Shown here: positions 1-16,340 of the stretch, piece after piece | Layout: each line of letters begins with the position of its first letter | Numbering within the stretch: the stretch's first letter is position 1 | Source: Hymenolepis diminuta | Taxonomy: Eukaryota; Platyhelminthes; Cestoda; Cyclophyllidea; Hymenolepididae | Length of the DNA: 64,000 bases | NCBI GenBank assembly: GCA_900708905.1 | Contig: CAADRB010000017.1 | Span: 679,394-743,393, forward strand | Direction: 5' to 3' | Translations under genes and position numbers: made by a program | The notes under the pieces: model-generated | Told to the model about the DNA's origin: nothing | Databases searched by the model: none | What the model saw: the letters and a program-made list of their open reading frames with translations, nothing else

Positions 1-959
1 CGGATGAGAAATTAGAAAAGTATTCACAGCCAAGTATCGTGTACTGATTGAACCTGAGTCTGGCTCTATACAATTACATGTGTTTGTCTCTCGCTTCATT
101 AACCACAGAGAAGTTTGTCTACCCTTACATGTGCAATTTCATAAAAGAATACAATGCGATATAGATAGTCGCATTTAGATGCTTCATAGATCGGTAGCCC
201 TGAAATAAAATACCCAATTCGCCGGGCGCCGGTAATCCAGTTTCTTAGAGACCGGTAGGCAGAAACTTTCGTCCAGAGGGCATGCAATAAATTTCACCTA
301 TAGAGACTACTCAGTCGAGATCAAAGCTTTCTTTTTGGCGGCGATAATTGATAAACAGGCAGCAAGGTAACCAGAGAGTAGAGTAACCAGTGTTCTGATG
401 GTTATTGGAGAGTAGAGAGCTAGGGTTTGTCAAAGTGCTTTGTTCAGCCGTGCTGTAAACATTTGTGAAATGGTTGGTCAGAGATCGTCCAAACATAGTT
501 ATATCGCATATCATCTCAAATCAGAGACAAGTGATAGTATCAGCCTTAGGCGAGAAGTTTAATTCAGGTGATTGTGAAGTTAGAAATGGATACCCCACAC
601 GTCTGCTCTGAGAAAATCACGACCAACTTCTCAACTCAACAAATAAAAATAAGTAACAAATGCGGAGGTGACTAACACACCTCGAGCCATCGGGTCCTGT
701 TTTCATTGTCAGGAGTCTAGAGACAAAATTTTGGGTTCTGGAACGTCAGATCTAGCTGCAATGAAACCTGATGACTTTGGAGCTCAGATGAACTAAGGTT
801 ATCTTGATTCCTCGACTTTAATTTTTGTTTTCAGCATTCCTCCTTTTAAATAGAATTTTTTCTTATGCGTGCTAGAGTTAAGATAACAACTAATGGCTGA
901 CAACTAACGTCAGTTCTAGAACAGAAGACCAAGAGCTGTTTGGGCCAATTTGCACTGAT
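1..959. other. No gene seen
   Basis: Only short open frames without family resemblance, typical splice pattern or codon bias are present. I see no RNA gene or structured repeat here. Confidence 0.5.
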
Positions 960-1310
960 CAAGTTACAATGAGGATTCAAGCGGGTAAGAGAGAGATAAG
1001 GGACAAAGGCGATAAAATGTCATTGTATGTCTGCCCGTGTGTCTCAGTGGAAATACAAAGACGGTTTATTTGAGCCACTTGGGTAACAACGCGCGTGAGA
1101 TATGAGTGCCAATTTACTTTCAGTTACAGAAAAAGGAGAATCGATAAACTTGTCTAGATATTACAGATAGGAGTTTAAGCCATGGGGACATAAAGATATC
1201 ACTGCGGCTTCGTGGACGAAAAACTGAAATATTGTCATAGAGGATGCAAATGAATAACTTTAGGAATGCATTGAGGGTCATCCCTCACATGTTTAGATTT
1301 GCCTCGGTGA
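960..1310 (-). repeat. Diverged LTR-like fragment, copy of the 49 kb element
   Basis: This stretch aligns by eye with 49,030-49,390 in the same orientation. Shared blocks include a 'GGAATACAAAGAC' segment (GGAAATACAAAGAC here), 'AAAAAGGAGAATCGATAA', and the run from 'TTACAGATAGG' through 'GACATAAA' to 'TCATAGAGGATG'. The 49 kb copy lies beside a primer-binding-site-like motif, so this fragment is read as a decayed LTR of the same gypsy family on the minus strand. Boundaries are approximate. Confidence 0.6.
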
Positions 1311-4300
1311 CAAAATCCCGTAAAATTATCTTGCTTTAGTATGAGAAATACATATAAATAACAATGGCAAAATACAATTTCCATCCCTTTAGGTCCCCAT
1401 ATTGGGCTAAAAGCCTTCATAATTGACTAACGCCTACCTAAATGAATTTAGGAAGTAGTGTCATATCAATCTCTGTTATAAATCGCGGTAGTTCACATCA
1501 AGCGCATAATAGCCTCTAAAAATCAGAGTATCACTGTTTCCCATCAACAGAAGTTATCTTAGAAGTCCAACCAAGTTAGGCTAAGAAATATCCCTTAACA
1601 AATTTAATGATTTTCCTAAACACTAACAGAATATAATATCATTTCCCAAATTAGAATGCCAGGTGTTGCATGGAGACTAACAGGTGGTTTGAACAACCGT
1701 AAGTAATGAGAGGGGGAGGTAAGTTAGGAATTAATATTTGGAAGAATGAAAACTAAGTTGTGACAAAGAAGCTAACGTACGATACGATGAGTTTGAAGGA
1801 TGAATCTTTATCCATTTCCAAAATTTTTATTTTTGTCGTCACTAAGCCCTGGGACCTGATTATCTCTACCTCATAGTGATGCTTGAAGTGGTTGACCCTA
1901 CTGTAACCCTGTGGATAGCCAATTGGTTTATTTTACCTATCCGATTAAGCTAATTAAGGGTTCATTGAATGAGCGCTGTAGGGATTCAGCGTCCCAGCGG
2001 CGATGTTCGAAATCATTCCACTTGTTTATACTACCTTTCCTATATGAGGCTATATAAAGCCTTTTACACCATATACATGGACGAGGGGGGTGGAGACAGG
2101 CACACGTGTTTGTCAATTACCGGCTCCTACGTTTCAGTCACATCCACTCCGTCCCTCATCTCTCGCTTACCCTCTTGAATCCTCCATCGGGGTTTGTTCA
2201 ATACATTTTAGTCTAGCCAGCCCTTGGTGTTCTCTTCTACAGCTGCTGTTAAATAACAGCAACAGGTTTAAACAATTTTGCATTGAGCATTCAAAAATAA
2301 ATCGTGATTTCACAGTTAAGACAAAGGAGGCATATGTATTAACATGTTCGTTCGAAAGAATGCTGAAGTTTCGACTCACTACCCTCTGATCTGCCAGATT
2401 CCACTACCTTAGGACTCATTTTAACTGATAACTCCACTTTTTGATGCAATGCCCAAATCAACAAATTTATTTTATGAAATTTGATAGCATTTTTGCCGTT
2501 TACTTCCCTTATTCACTCGTTTATCTGTTACTGACTTACTGTTGCATAGGCTGTCAAGTGGTCAGCCAATCATTTCTCGCTAACTGGGCCCTCTATGCGT
2601 TTTAACTCACTAGATAAACAAACCGTCTACCATTTTCTTCTCATTACGGGATTGACATTAAATATTTTGGTCTAAAAATTAGATTACTTTAATTCAAGGG
2701 TATTAAAACCTCATAAACTTCATTAATGGCCTCACTACCAACGTAAGAAAAGAGATAGCATTGTAGATAAGACAAGGATGTAGGTTTTGAAGAGAGCTCC
2801 CATAGTTTGATTTCTTCTCCTTATGAAAAGGAGGAATTTAAATTTAAACTTATTTCAGAATTTGCAATTACTTACCTCCTAATGCTAAAATATCTAAAAA
2901 TAGATATTTGCATCTGCATTTGCTTGTAACTTCCTGAACCACTCGGGAATAGCTTTAACATTTATTAGAACTCTCGTGAAATTGAAGTCATAACATCTCA
3001 TAATTACCTCTAAGTTTCAAATAATTCATGTAGTTTCTTTTAATTATTTCCATAGGAGAATTTCGTGGGGCATTAAATCAAGATTTTTGGCTGGGCAAAC
3101 ACCAAAAGTTTAATTAAGAAATCAGTGGAAAACATAGTCAAGTAAGAGAGGCACAATGTTCCAAGCATTCCATTAAGCATACTTCGCAGACATAGTGAAA
3201 GAGAGGCCACATCCCTTGTTGCCTTTTAAACTACTATCATTAAATTACCGGGTCTGCAGCCATGATAGTACATGGTGTTCTATCCATCGATCTGAATATC
3301 TGCTTCTTTGGCCATACTCAAACGTATTTGAATTTTCAACTCTGTCACTTCCCACTAACTGGTCGCGCTCAATTAAAGTTAAAGGATTGAAAAATATCAG
3401 GAAACCGGCTCGAATACTTTCAAGCAAAACTTATAAGCTTCACTCTCCGGCACTGAGTTATCAAATATTGGTTTTCTGTCCCCACTTTCGAATACGTAAG
3501 ACCATCACTGCGATTATTGGCTAGCCAAACAGAGAGTCATTTATAAATACAATGCTATAAAAGCAAACTCACTTTCTTACTTTAAAACCCTGGTTTGAAA
3601 TGTAAGTCTTCTTCATTCTACTTCCTGTGGTCTGAGTAGTTGTAGCTTTATAAATTAGCAACAGTGTTATAAGCAAAAGACAATCGTAGAGTTAAAGGAA
3701 TTGAGAAAACAAACAGTGAAAAAGGGGATTACTTTCATCATCTTACATACCATGTTTATGAGAACATGCGTACTGAAGTAGTCTGACCCTGTTTAACGCA
3801 AAGGGGTCCCTGCAGTTGCCAAATTAATGCACCCTGAAAACTTATCCAATCATAATAAGGCAAGTATAAATATACTGTTGCGACAGTATAGTTAACTTTG
3901 TAGTGCGTGTAATAAAACCTAATTAAGAATTCCATTTTCTGAAACACTTCACTCACTAATATGGTAGCAGAACAATTAGAAACACAATCTATTCAGTAAT
4001 GTACTACTGATATATATTTAAATAGATTTAATCCTGGCTTTCATGAAGGTTCTCACGAAAGGCGCATAGAACGGGTAATACAATTAATCAATTAATAACT
4101 GGACTTTAGCTAATTTTTGAAAAATTGCTCTTACCGTACTGCAGCATGTTACATATTTCAGTCATGGGTGGCATTCGAATGTCATTTAAGCCATTCTACG
4201 CGTATATTATTCTCAAGGTCAGTTGTCATCGACCAATCAGATTAAAGCACGTCGAAATGAACTTCGCAACCATTGCCTAGAAAAGTGGTTAAATGACTCA

Positions 4301-7300
4301 CGTGAAAGCAGACTATATTCTAATAAATTCCAGATTAAATTATTCACGGTTTCTTGATAAATATAACCCCTGTTTAGCATAAATAAAGGGAAGGTTTGAA
4401 CTAGAATCTGTGGAATTCGTGCCATTTTGTCTAATTTGTTTGGTTAGATAAAAAAATAACTACGAAAATACTGGTGGCTTATTACAGTAAATATACCTTT
4501 TACCATGATTATTTGAATATATAGCGCCCATATTTAGTAAAGTGGCCACATTAAAGAAGTGAATCAAGGTACTTAAATAACTCTCAAGCAAGTTTAGGAA
4601 AGTGTTTTCCGACAATCACCCTTTGGTAAAAGGGTTTCAATATAGAGAAACTCAATGTCTGCTGGCCCCCTTATTAGCCAGGTTTAAACAGTGTGGTCGA
4701 CCATTCCCCTTACTGAATGTGCACCGACCATTACCCATCACCTTTGACAGTGCAGACGAACATATTGATCGCTCCGCTACCAGTGCACAATCTGTACGTA
4801 TTTCCCACGTGATAAGAGGCTATACTCACCAGACCAAGTCTCTTACTTATTTTAAACAGTTTGGAGGAGGATAGAAAATCAGTTCTATTTATTAACCAAA
4901 GATGAATGTGAACATGCATGCGTACATTCGTTAAATCCTGTCCCCCATATCCGTCCGATCGCGTATCTACATGAAGATTGACCTCTTGTATGTAGATATT
5001 GAAGCTTGAGATCGCGTATTGTTCTGTATTGACGATCGTTGATTGTTGTCTCATAGCATTGTCAGGTCATAGCATTAATCATTGAGACTTGTCACCTCAA
5101 TCACTGGACAAATGTTCATGAAATGATGATTGTTAATAGGTTTCAGATGTGTTGACAATTGTAGATTGGTGAATTTGTCTATTTTTTATTTTTAATTAAT
5201 GCAATCTCGATGCTCTTTAGCCTTGAAAAAGAAACAGCTAATGTGTCTCAAGATTCTAAATTTTCTGATTTAGAACGCTTCTAGCTGGCCAGTCTAATTT
5301 TCAGCGAGAAGTAACCCTTTATTTGAGAGTTACATTGTTATTATTGCCGCAACACAACACAACAAAAATTCGTGGGAAGATATCAGGATAAATGGAACAA
5401 CAAACGACAAAAATAAGATTTGAAAAGAGAACGGAGTCATCAGTAATTAGGTAATGAAGTAAGAAAATCGTGGTTCTCCCTTTTTTAGTTTCATAAGCTT
5501 TGATTGACGCATATATTCAAAATGGAAAGAGCTCAGTTTGTGATATTCTAATGTACAATCTTTATCAATTGAGTGACAAGTCCACTATATTCATATCCCC
5601 TCGCCGGTTGATTCAACCACATGGTTAGTCATGTCGCTCTACTTACCTCTATCTTTCTACAGCAAAGAGCAATTGGAGGAGATTAGCAAAGATACATTTA
5701 AATAGGGAATTAAATAATTTAGTTAGCCATCACTTCTCTGTGAAAGAGTACTTTACCAGAAATTTTATTTGAAATTCTAACTAAACACAAGCATTTACCC
5801 ACAGTTTCCTAAATTTCTCGGGTGTCCAATATTGAAAGCGTGGTAGTGAAACTTCTAGATGGTCTTTGCATGGATATCAGTATACAGTTTTGCAAGGCTT
5901 CTTCACCTTCTTTACACTCCAAAACTGACTTACGAACTTCATAACACACTGATAATTTGAATATTCACACTACTTAGGCTTATAAAGTGAGTTAATTCAA
6001 AATCGACCGTACAGGTAATCGACATACTTCTCCAAATGTGGCCGTAATTATTAGCTAAACTGAACTCAAATAAGACTTCTATGTGATAATCCGCAGTCTT
6101 TTATCTCCAACGTATATAATCTCGTTCTTTAAATGATTGGGATTACGTTTTTTTCATGATATTGCGTCAACGCATCTCCTTTAATAATTCGCTATTCTTC
6201 TGCTTTCAGATTAAGTTTATTTTCAAAAAATACCTCGTTCATCGTATTCTCCCTCCTATTCGGGTACCATAATATCTAATCAGTCCGCTGTCGTTAATTT
6301 AGAACACATTCCATCATGTGACTGAAAGAGATAGACTAATACTTCATCGATCCCCAAATAAAACCGTGTCCTTTCAAGATTCGAAATAAAAAGGCGAAAA
6401 AACAGATTCCTCATCTCGATTTTATAACTTTAAATGTAGTGAAATCAATATTTAAAATTCAGGGTATTGTTTGAAAACACTAATGCACAACTGATTGGTC
6501 GAGCTAGCTTGTGATTGGCTAGCGTACGTACGTAAAAGATAAAGTTTAAAACACACGGATTACGTTCTTCAGATTATTGATTGACCGTATCCTAACCCAC
6601 CACATTGGTCGAAGGAGATGAGAGAAATAAACATTGTTTGGTGTTTTAGGTATGAAAATATTATGATAAATTTAAGGAGATGACAGGATGCTGTTCAAGA
6701 ACATTCTCCGGATCTTTAATTCGACACAGCCAACTTTAATGGACAAAAAGTAGCATTTAATGGTATAAATTTTTAATTTGCATCTCTTACATTTGAAATT
6801 ATTATGTTTCCAATAGCTCCCTTTCTAAATGAATAGGTAGGTGTAACTTAGATCTTTCCAGAATGCTCTTTGTAGAATATAACACCCCAGAAATTCTGCA
6901 CTTTTTTCATCCCGAATATTTATAGTTTTGGGTCCGTTTTTATGAATGACTGGATTAATGATATAAGAGATGAAAATTTTTTGTGATAGAATGATACATA
7001 CGTTTGATAAAAGTACCTAATTTGCATGTTTCTAATGTTACTGATAATTGTTACTGGCAAGATGGCTAAAAATAAAATTCAATGAGTGTCGATAACTGCT
7101 TGTAAAGATATTATTATCAGATAAAATCATATAGAGAAGAAATTGGCAGTGCAATCATTCTTCTAATATTTTACACTCCCGAATGTGTGATTTCATGTTA
7201 TTATTGTTCTTAATTCAAGGATGCTCTGGGAATTGAACGAAAATGCTTCCACGAATTTAATTTCAGAAATAAACACTACTGAAAAAGAATGCCAAAATAT

Positions 7301-8710
7301 AAAAATGGTAATCATAAAGCTTTGTAGACTTTTCTTCAATGTACTAGAATTTGAAAGCTACACATTTTTTTGTCAATTTGTACTTTCGATAGGATCTTTT
7401 AATAAATGGACGTTTTGTATTATATTATTTAGCAATACAAGAACTGAATGCTTAAAAGAGCCAAATAGTCAAAACATCGATGAGATGGGTGTTGAAAGGA
7501 GTATATAATGAAGTCAGGATGTCAAGGTTTATCTTTGTTTGACTTAAAGAAGTACCGAGTTGATCACTTACTTACGAGGACTATGAAGACTCTACTTGAA
7601 TGAAAACAGCTTACGGAGCTCTGACGACTTGAAGTTTTCACATATTTCATCTCTGATATATTAAATTAGTTGGCTGAGGAATATATTATAAGACGATTTG
7701 CTTTCTCAACCATTGGGAAAAATTCGAATTGAGGTGGCAAGACCGACCCTTCCTAATTAAAAAGGCCCAGTCAATAAGCACTGAACATTGGAGACGAACA
7801 TTTGGTGCAATTCTGAGGATAAATCGTGAAATTTGAATTTTGGAACGTGAGCTGCCCTCTTAGTAAATTTTGTGCAACCCGAACCCGAAAATCAAATGAA
7901 GGGAAACTCTTTGTTACCCTGACATTTTTCTTACCATCCATTTCATTTCCTCCCTTTTTCAATTATTGAACTTTCTGTTAATCATTTCATCTGCTTTCCA
8001 CAATTAAAAATTGCAAAATTTATTCTGTTTTACTGTTAGTACTTAATACCAGTAATAAGGAGTATAATTCTCTTCGTAATATTCTAATGCTTCAGAACTT
8101 AGTTTTCATCATTTCATCATTGCTGAATTAATTCACATTAGAGCTTTTAGACCAGTTGATTTAATTCAAGTACCGTCCCGGTTATTTTGTGCATTATCAT
8201 AACTATGAGTAAGACTATCACTGATATTCCTGGTCCTAACCCTCTTTCTCTCTTTTAAAGCTCTATTCACAGAGCTTCATCCACTTTTACAGTACGTATT
8301 GTCATAGCAAAAACCTCTTACAGGATTTTAGTCATTCGTGAGATAATATTTCTGACCGTTGAAAAGAGGTTATTTCAGCAAAGTATTGGGAACTATGTAC
8401 AAAACCCCAGTAGATCTCAGAGGGAACACGTCTTGTCTAAATCAAATAGTATTATATTGTGCAAATTACAACTACTCAGATAGACGAGTAAGGGACTTTT
8501 GATGACAGGGGAAGTCAGGCATACCCAAATGGCGTGCCTCAAAGAAAGCTTATCAAATGGTCGGATACTGAGAGTCAAGAGAGTACAGTTTCAAATTTAC
8601 ACCTTAAGTAGAGGAGTGGCATCCTGGATAAACTCACTTTCTGTCATTCCTTTTTTGGTCATTACTAATCATGACGTTTGATCTTTGGATGTGCTGCAAT
8701 GAGAATTAAA
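1311..8710. other. Long stretch without a supported gene
   Basis: AT-rich sequence with scattered short open frames of at most about 110 codons, none with a recognisable domain or convincing flanking splice sites. A copy of the old dispersed 'AAGTCAGGATGTCAAGG' repeat lies near 7,510. A short palindrome, GCTGTTA-AA-TAACAGC, lies near 2,245. Nothing else stands out. Confidence 0.5.
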
Positions 8711-8983
8711 TCAAAGCCCTCTAAGTTGGAAAATATCCACAGGTGCAAATTCTGGTACGTCTGTCGGACTGTTAGATATAAGCTGAAAAGAACACTTCTG
8801 AATTGAAAATTGCCTGTCTTTGTTATGAGAAAACATTTGGCTGTTAATATAATTGGGAGTACGCAGTGGAATCGTAGGGTAGGAGTAGTACGCACCATAA
8901 GAACCCAAGTAATTATGAAATGCATTGAGAGAATCAAAGGAATAGTTAGTGGACGATGGAAAACACATATGAGCAGATAACAC
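8711..8983 (-). CDS. Hypothetical Ser/Asn/Tyr-rich open frame (candidate exon)
   Basis: A 90-codon open frame rich in Ser, Asn, Tyr and Pro, with a segment reading NYLGSYGAYYSYP. The composition resembles the low-complexity tails of developmental transcription factors more than random AT-rich translation. No DNA-binding domain is visible in it or nearby, and an overlapping frame on the same strand is also open. It could be an exon of an unseen gene or chance. I do not recognise a family. Confidence 0.15.
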   Translation of the reverse strand: MLSAHMCFPSSTNYSFDSLNAFHNYLGSYGAYYSYPTIPLRTPNYINSQMFSHNKDRQFSIQKCSFQLISNSPTDVPEFAPVDIFQLRGL

Positions 8984-10175
8984 GCCAATTTTGGTGAATG
9001 GATGCTATCGCGTATTTCTTATTTTTAGCTTAAAATATGATACGTAATAACATGTCAAGATGTTGATAATGGCAACCTACATTAGTTACATCAAATAAAC
9101 ATAAAACTCTACTTCAGAAAGGACAATTATCGATCAAGCATTTTGTTAATTTGTGCGCTCCCCCTGTTATCATTTTCTTGTCACTTTTCCACAGAAGATT
9201 CTAGATCATTCCTAAACTAGTATACATGCATCCTAGGATATTCCCGAATACGCGAGTTTACCGATGGAGTCAAACGTTTTATGAGAAATGGCTGTAGCTG
9301 ATACAGTTCCTGATTACAACACAGTGACGTTTTCCCCCAGCTTTTCAATATACATACTACATTAGCGTGGATTTCTCCATTTAAGTCGTTTTCAAATCGA
9401 TGAACAACGACTCTAACGATCAGTGAATCATCATAGCTTTTCTAGTTTGAAGATTGATTAATAATAATAGTAATTTAGGAAATAATAACATAAATGACAA
9501 GGAAAAAACGAGTATTTGACATAAATTGCTTGTTTTCCACAGTTAATAACCATTTTTATAACACCACACTAAATGGAATTTGGAAAAACGGAAATTTTTT
9601 GATGTCATTGTCACAGTAACATAATCAAGTCCTTAGTTTGACAGAAAAAGTAAACAGCAAAAAATCTATTGAGCTCTGCTGTTATTAAAATGCCTTTGTT
9701 AAAGTCATCTACCGGCACTTGATTCGTTCAAATCAAATCCGAGTATCGTGAATAAGAATTCTTTCAGGAACATAGAGGCCAGACCCTAAAATTTGAACTT
9801 TGTAGAATTAGAAAATTGTATGGAGAATGTATGCTCATTATAAGAAAGCGGCAACACGATATATTCAGAATTCAAATAGAATAAGGCACTTGATGATCCA
9901 ACTTCATTCTCTCACTCTACTTGGACTCTCCCCCTCCCCGCCTTCCCCCTCCTGTTTCCTTCTTCACCGGGCTACTTTGCTATTCCCTTTGTTCAGATGT
10001 TTTTCTATGATTAAAACCTGTGGAAAAATCGAATAATCAAATAGTGATTCTAATTTTTTAGTCATTGTTAGCCTCATACTTCTTTAACCATTGTTCACTG
10101 TAGACCCTTAACCTAGATATTTTCGTTCGAGAGGAAGATAAAACTCAAATAGCCTGTCTGCGAACATTAACCAGG

Positions 10176-10860
10176 TCAAATTCCGACTAATTGCAATGAA
10201 ACATGGGAACGCTTAATTAAGTGGTACTTAAATTTTGTTCGCAATTCGGTATCAATAATGATTACTTCAGGTACATTTAATGTGATTAGTCTTTCAGTTT
10301 TAAGGCCCATTTGTTGAAAAAAATTTCCAAACTCCATCATGGAAGCGCCCACAGCACTTGGCTTGACCATATGAAAGGTATCCTGGAGCCACCTCACCGA
10401 GAAACTTGCACTCCTGCTAAACAGAATTTACCAGTGCGGTTATAATCCACATCACCGACATACTCCGATGAGCGTGACAGATGTGAGTATTGATTCTCTA
10501 GTCACCAGAAATGAATTTTACACACCCATCTCGAAAAAAACATTGAAATCTTGTTGTCTCCCTAACTGAGAAACTCCAATACAGTTAGAATTTCAGTAAC
10601 TATAAAGGGCAGTGGAGCTTAATATCTGTAGCTCTTTTTTGGGAACTCAATAGACTGTAATTTGAAAAACGCCAAATATTTTTTTCAGAGCAGTTGTGGG
10701 ACAGCGTGAAGGGATCGTGATTACCTGCTTTATATCTTTTGCTGAATACTGGGCGGTGGCGTAGCACCCAATATGCACTTCTGCCAAACTGTAGGTGACA
10801 GATTCCATATTCGTCAGTCCATATCCTGTGAACGGTTCGGCCAACCGCATTAGGTTATAC
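10176..10860 (-). CDS. Candidate two-exon coding fragment, unrecognised
   Basis: On the minus strand, 10,860-10,725 is a 136-nt block bounded by a good acceptor (GATTTAG) and donor (CAG|GTAATC). It is open and more GC-rich than its surroundings. It reads LAEPFTGYGLTNMESVTYSL and continues to SAKDIKQ. A second block begins at 10,416 after CTGTTTAG and stays open in the matching phase for about 38 codons. Another frame of the same block is open down to 10,176 and contains VKPSAVGASMMEFGNFF. I recognise no family. It may be part of a gene with further exons I cannot see, or coincidence. Confidence 0.25.
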
Positions 10861-11803
10861 CTAAATCGGATTTTTGATCACCACTGATCACCTTGCTTTA
10901 TCAACTATATATAAATTAACTCCAACTCTTTAATCAAAATACTCAATACAGCTGAAAGTATTTAGCGACAAATATTTCCTATGGTAATTGTGGAATTTTG
11001 AATTATGGGAACTAACTAGCTTGAATTTAAATCAATACGAAGACAACTGATATGACTCCTAAGCCCATTTGGAAGACTTCATAATTGAGTAGCAAATGAT
11101 TTGTTCGTGAAAAAGAATTGATAAATCAACAGCCACTACGAATCAATATTGTAGCAAGTTTTTACTAGATGTAAATCAGGATAAAACTGAACACATGCTG
11201 AAAAAATAGATCAGGTAATTAGGTGAAGAAATTAAGATCAGACAAAAATTGTTAACCAGGGAACATTCATATTTGTGTAAATTCACAAATCATTTCGCTT
11301 AATAATGGAAGACTACGTCCGAAATCTCACAAGTTCATATTGGAGGCATAGTTTTTTCGATAGCTTCAACAGAATATGAAAAGTATTTTGGAAAACCCAA
11401 ATATTACGCAAGGGCAGCTTTAGGTTAGCTTAAACTCAGGCTGATTCGAGTCAAAATCCAAACTAACCAGGAAAATCAATATCCACCGTTTAATAACATT
11501 TAGTTTTAACGTTCTGCCTTCTCTAACTAGTTGAGCATCCATATAATCCAATGTGATAGTGTACCTTTAACAATAAAATTCGAAAGACCTAATTTGTAGC
11601 TTAGCATAAAAAAATAAGTTAGATTATCGTTGCCCAGAAAATGATGCAAAAGAGGTTCCAATCGAAGATAGGCTAAAAAATCTAAACAAGTAGAGTAAAG
11701 GGAGACGAATAAGACAAATTTAATCCTGCAACGTATAAGATTAATACAACCAAGGAAAAATGATAGCCGATCAAAAGGTTATGATGAGTGGGGGAGTGAG
11801 AAC

Positions 11804-14498
<2,695 letters not shown>

Positions 14499-15258
14499 AT
14501 TCGCAAGTTGACTAAGCTAGCGAGTTAAACGCAAATCACAACAACCTCAAATCCTATCACGAGTTAAACAATCTAAATTCATTCTTATTTAAATTAACGC
14601 GGTCTTTTTATTCATTTTATCTTTTTAATTCTAAATAATCCTCTTAAAAATCTTTTTAATCTTATCATCTGCTATGAGGAATGAACTGTACATATAAATG
14701 GATTATTCAGTTACAATCATATATGTTTTAAATTAGCTTAATTTTATAAAAGTGTCTTTATGGAAATAGTTAAATAAATAATTTTTGATTATTAGCTTTA
14801 GTAAAATGAAATTTTTTTATGAAAACAGAATGATACCAGATCAACGTGTATACGTGTAGTTATGTAATTAGCCAAGTCCGCTGCATACTTATTAAGTTCC
14901 TCTAAAGTTATTTTGGTGGCTGCTCAGTTTATCCTGTCAGTGGAATAATAATTTTATATTCATCATGCACAAATCTAACATGCAGAATTCACTTCAGATA
15001 TTACAAATGTCTGCTCTTAAATTCTTACAAGTTGCAAATGAAATTAATACCGGCTATGATGTTACAGTACCCGATCTAAATTCTTATCTGACGCACCCGT
15101 TTACTGAAAATATTTCTATTTTTATGAGATTTAAGTAGTAAACTAATTTAAGGAACGATTTATAGGCTCTAACCTAAAATTTCAATCAAATATTTTGTTC
15201 AAGGCTCTACTGAACTCCACAAAGATGGGTATTTCTCACACTATGGGGATCATAGAAT

Positions 15259-15260
<2 letters not shown>

Positions 15261-15290
<30 letters not shown>
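15261..15290. repeat. (AT)15 microsatellite
   Basis: Thirty bases of uninterrupted AT dinucleotide, visible directly. Confidence 0.95.
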
Positions 15291-15294
<4 letters not shown>

Positions 15295-15639
15295 GTTAAT
15301 GATAATAATGTCATCGTTATCATATTTTGATCCACAATTCTATTGACAATTTAATAAGGAAAGATTTATTATAATTATTTGAATCCATGTGAAGTTAACT
15401 TTTTGTCTGTTGCAGTTCAGTATTTAGCAAAATATTAATATTTCTAGAGAGTTTGTTGCGATGCATATGCAACTTCAAATTATATTTCTGTAGTTAAAGA
15501 CGCGTAATATGAGCAGCTGAATGAGGAACAAAAATTATGTATTATGGTAGGCATATTTGAGCTATGATCATAAAGGAGTTTCAAGATAATTACCAATGCA
15601 AACGTCAGGTCGAGAAATTTCTATAAATTGCAGAGTTTG

Positions 15640-15870
15640 TCTCGGATTCCCAAGACGGATGTCTCATATTTCGATGGGAGATGCTATAGCCAACAGATGT
15701 CTGTCATTATCTGGCGATTAGAGATGACAGACTGGCGAAAAGTTCTCCACTGTAGTATCCACAGGGAGTCCCACTGTGTGTTTGGGTGTTTGCGCATAAA
15801 TACCTAACGGATGTCTATATCACACCGAGACACCGACAACGAGACATGACTGACATCTAATAAAGAAATG
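15640..15870. repeat. Dispersed repeat copy, related to 51.6 kb
   Basis: The part around 15,830-15,870 ('GAGACATGACTGACATCT' then 'AAAGAAAT') matches 51,645-51,690 ('CAGACATGATTAACGTCT' then 'AAAGAAAT') with few differences. The two copies are probably the 3' part of one retroelement family. Ends are not defined. Confidence 0.5.
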
Positions 15871-16340
15871 TTTTGTATATAAACCTAATTTACTTATTAA
15901 TAAAAGGGGGGTGGCTTGCCTGTCACCTCCGAACTGATCTAACGACATGAGTGATTTGACTTATTCCATCCATTCGATCGATGTGACCCTGATAGACCTC
16001 CTCACGTTATTACAGAATGCAAATAAAAGATAATTCTGGAAATGCATAAAGAGTTATCCTTCAGCCTCCTCTCAGCCTTGAGGTACTTAAAGGCGGCACA
16101 AATTTCTGGCAGCGAATTAGTCCAAGTGTAGTTGTCCGTAGGAAATAGACGGGGAAACCAAAGACATTAGAAGGGAAGGATAGTGATTAATCATTTTTAA
16201 ACCTTATAACACTCTGGAAAACGTACATGTCTTCCACTATGAGTGACTGTTACTGTTTTTTTCTGTTTCCTTGACTAGAGAGTTTGGATGAAACACTGAA
16301 GATGCCTTTTCAGTTACTAGCCTGCGAAATTAGGCAGGTT

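Larger units (their letters stand above)
14499..16184. other. Intergenic region between VCP and the gypsy element
   Basis: AT-rich DNA upstream of VCP and so the likely VCP promoter side. It contains an (AT)15 microsatellite at 15,261-15,290 and a repeat copy near 15,640-15,870. No coding signal was seen. Confidence 0.5.
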
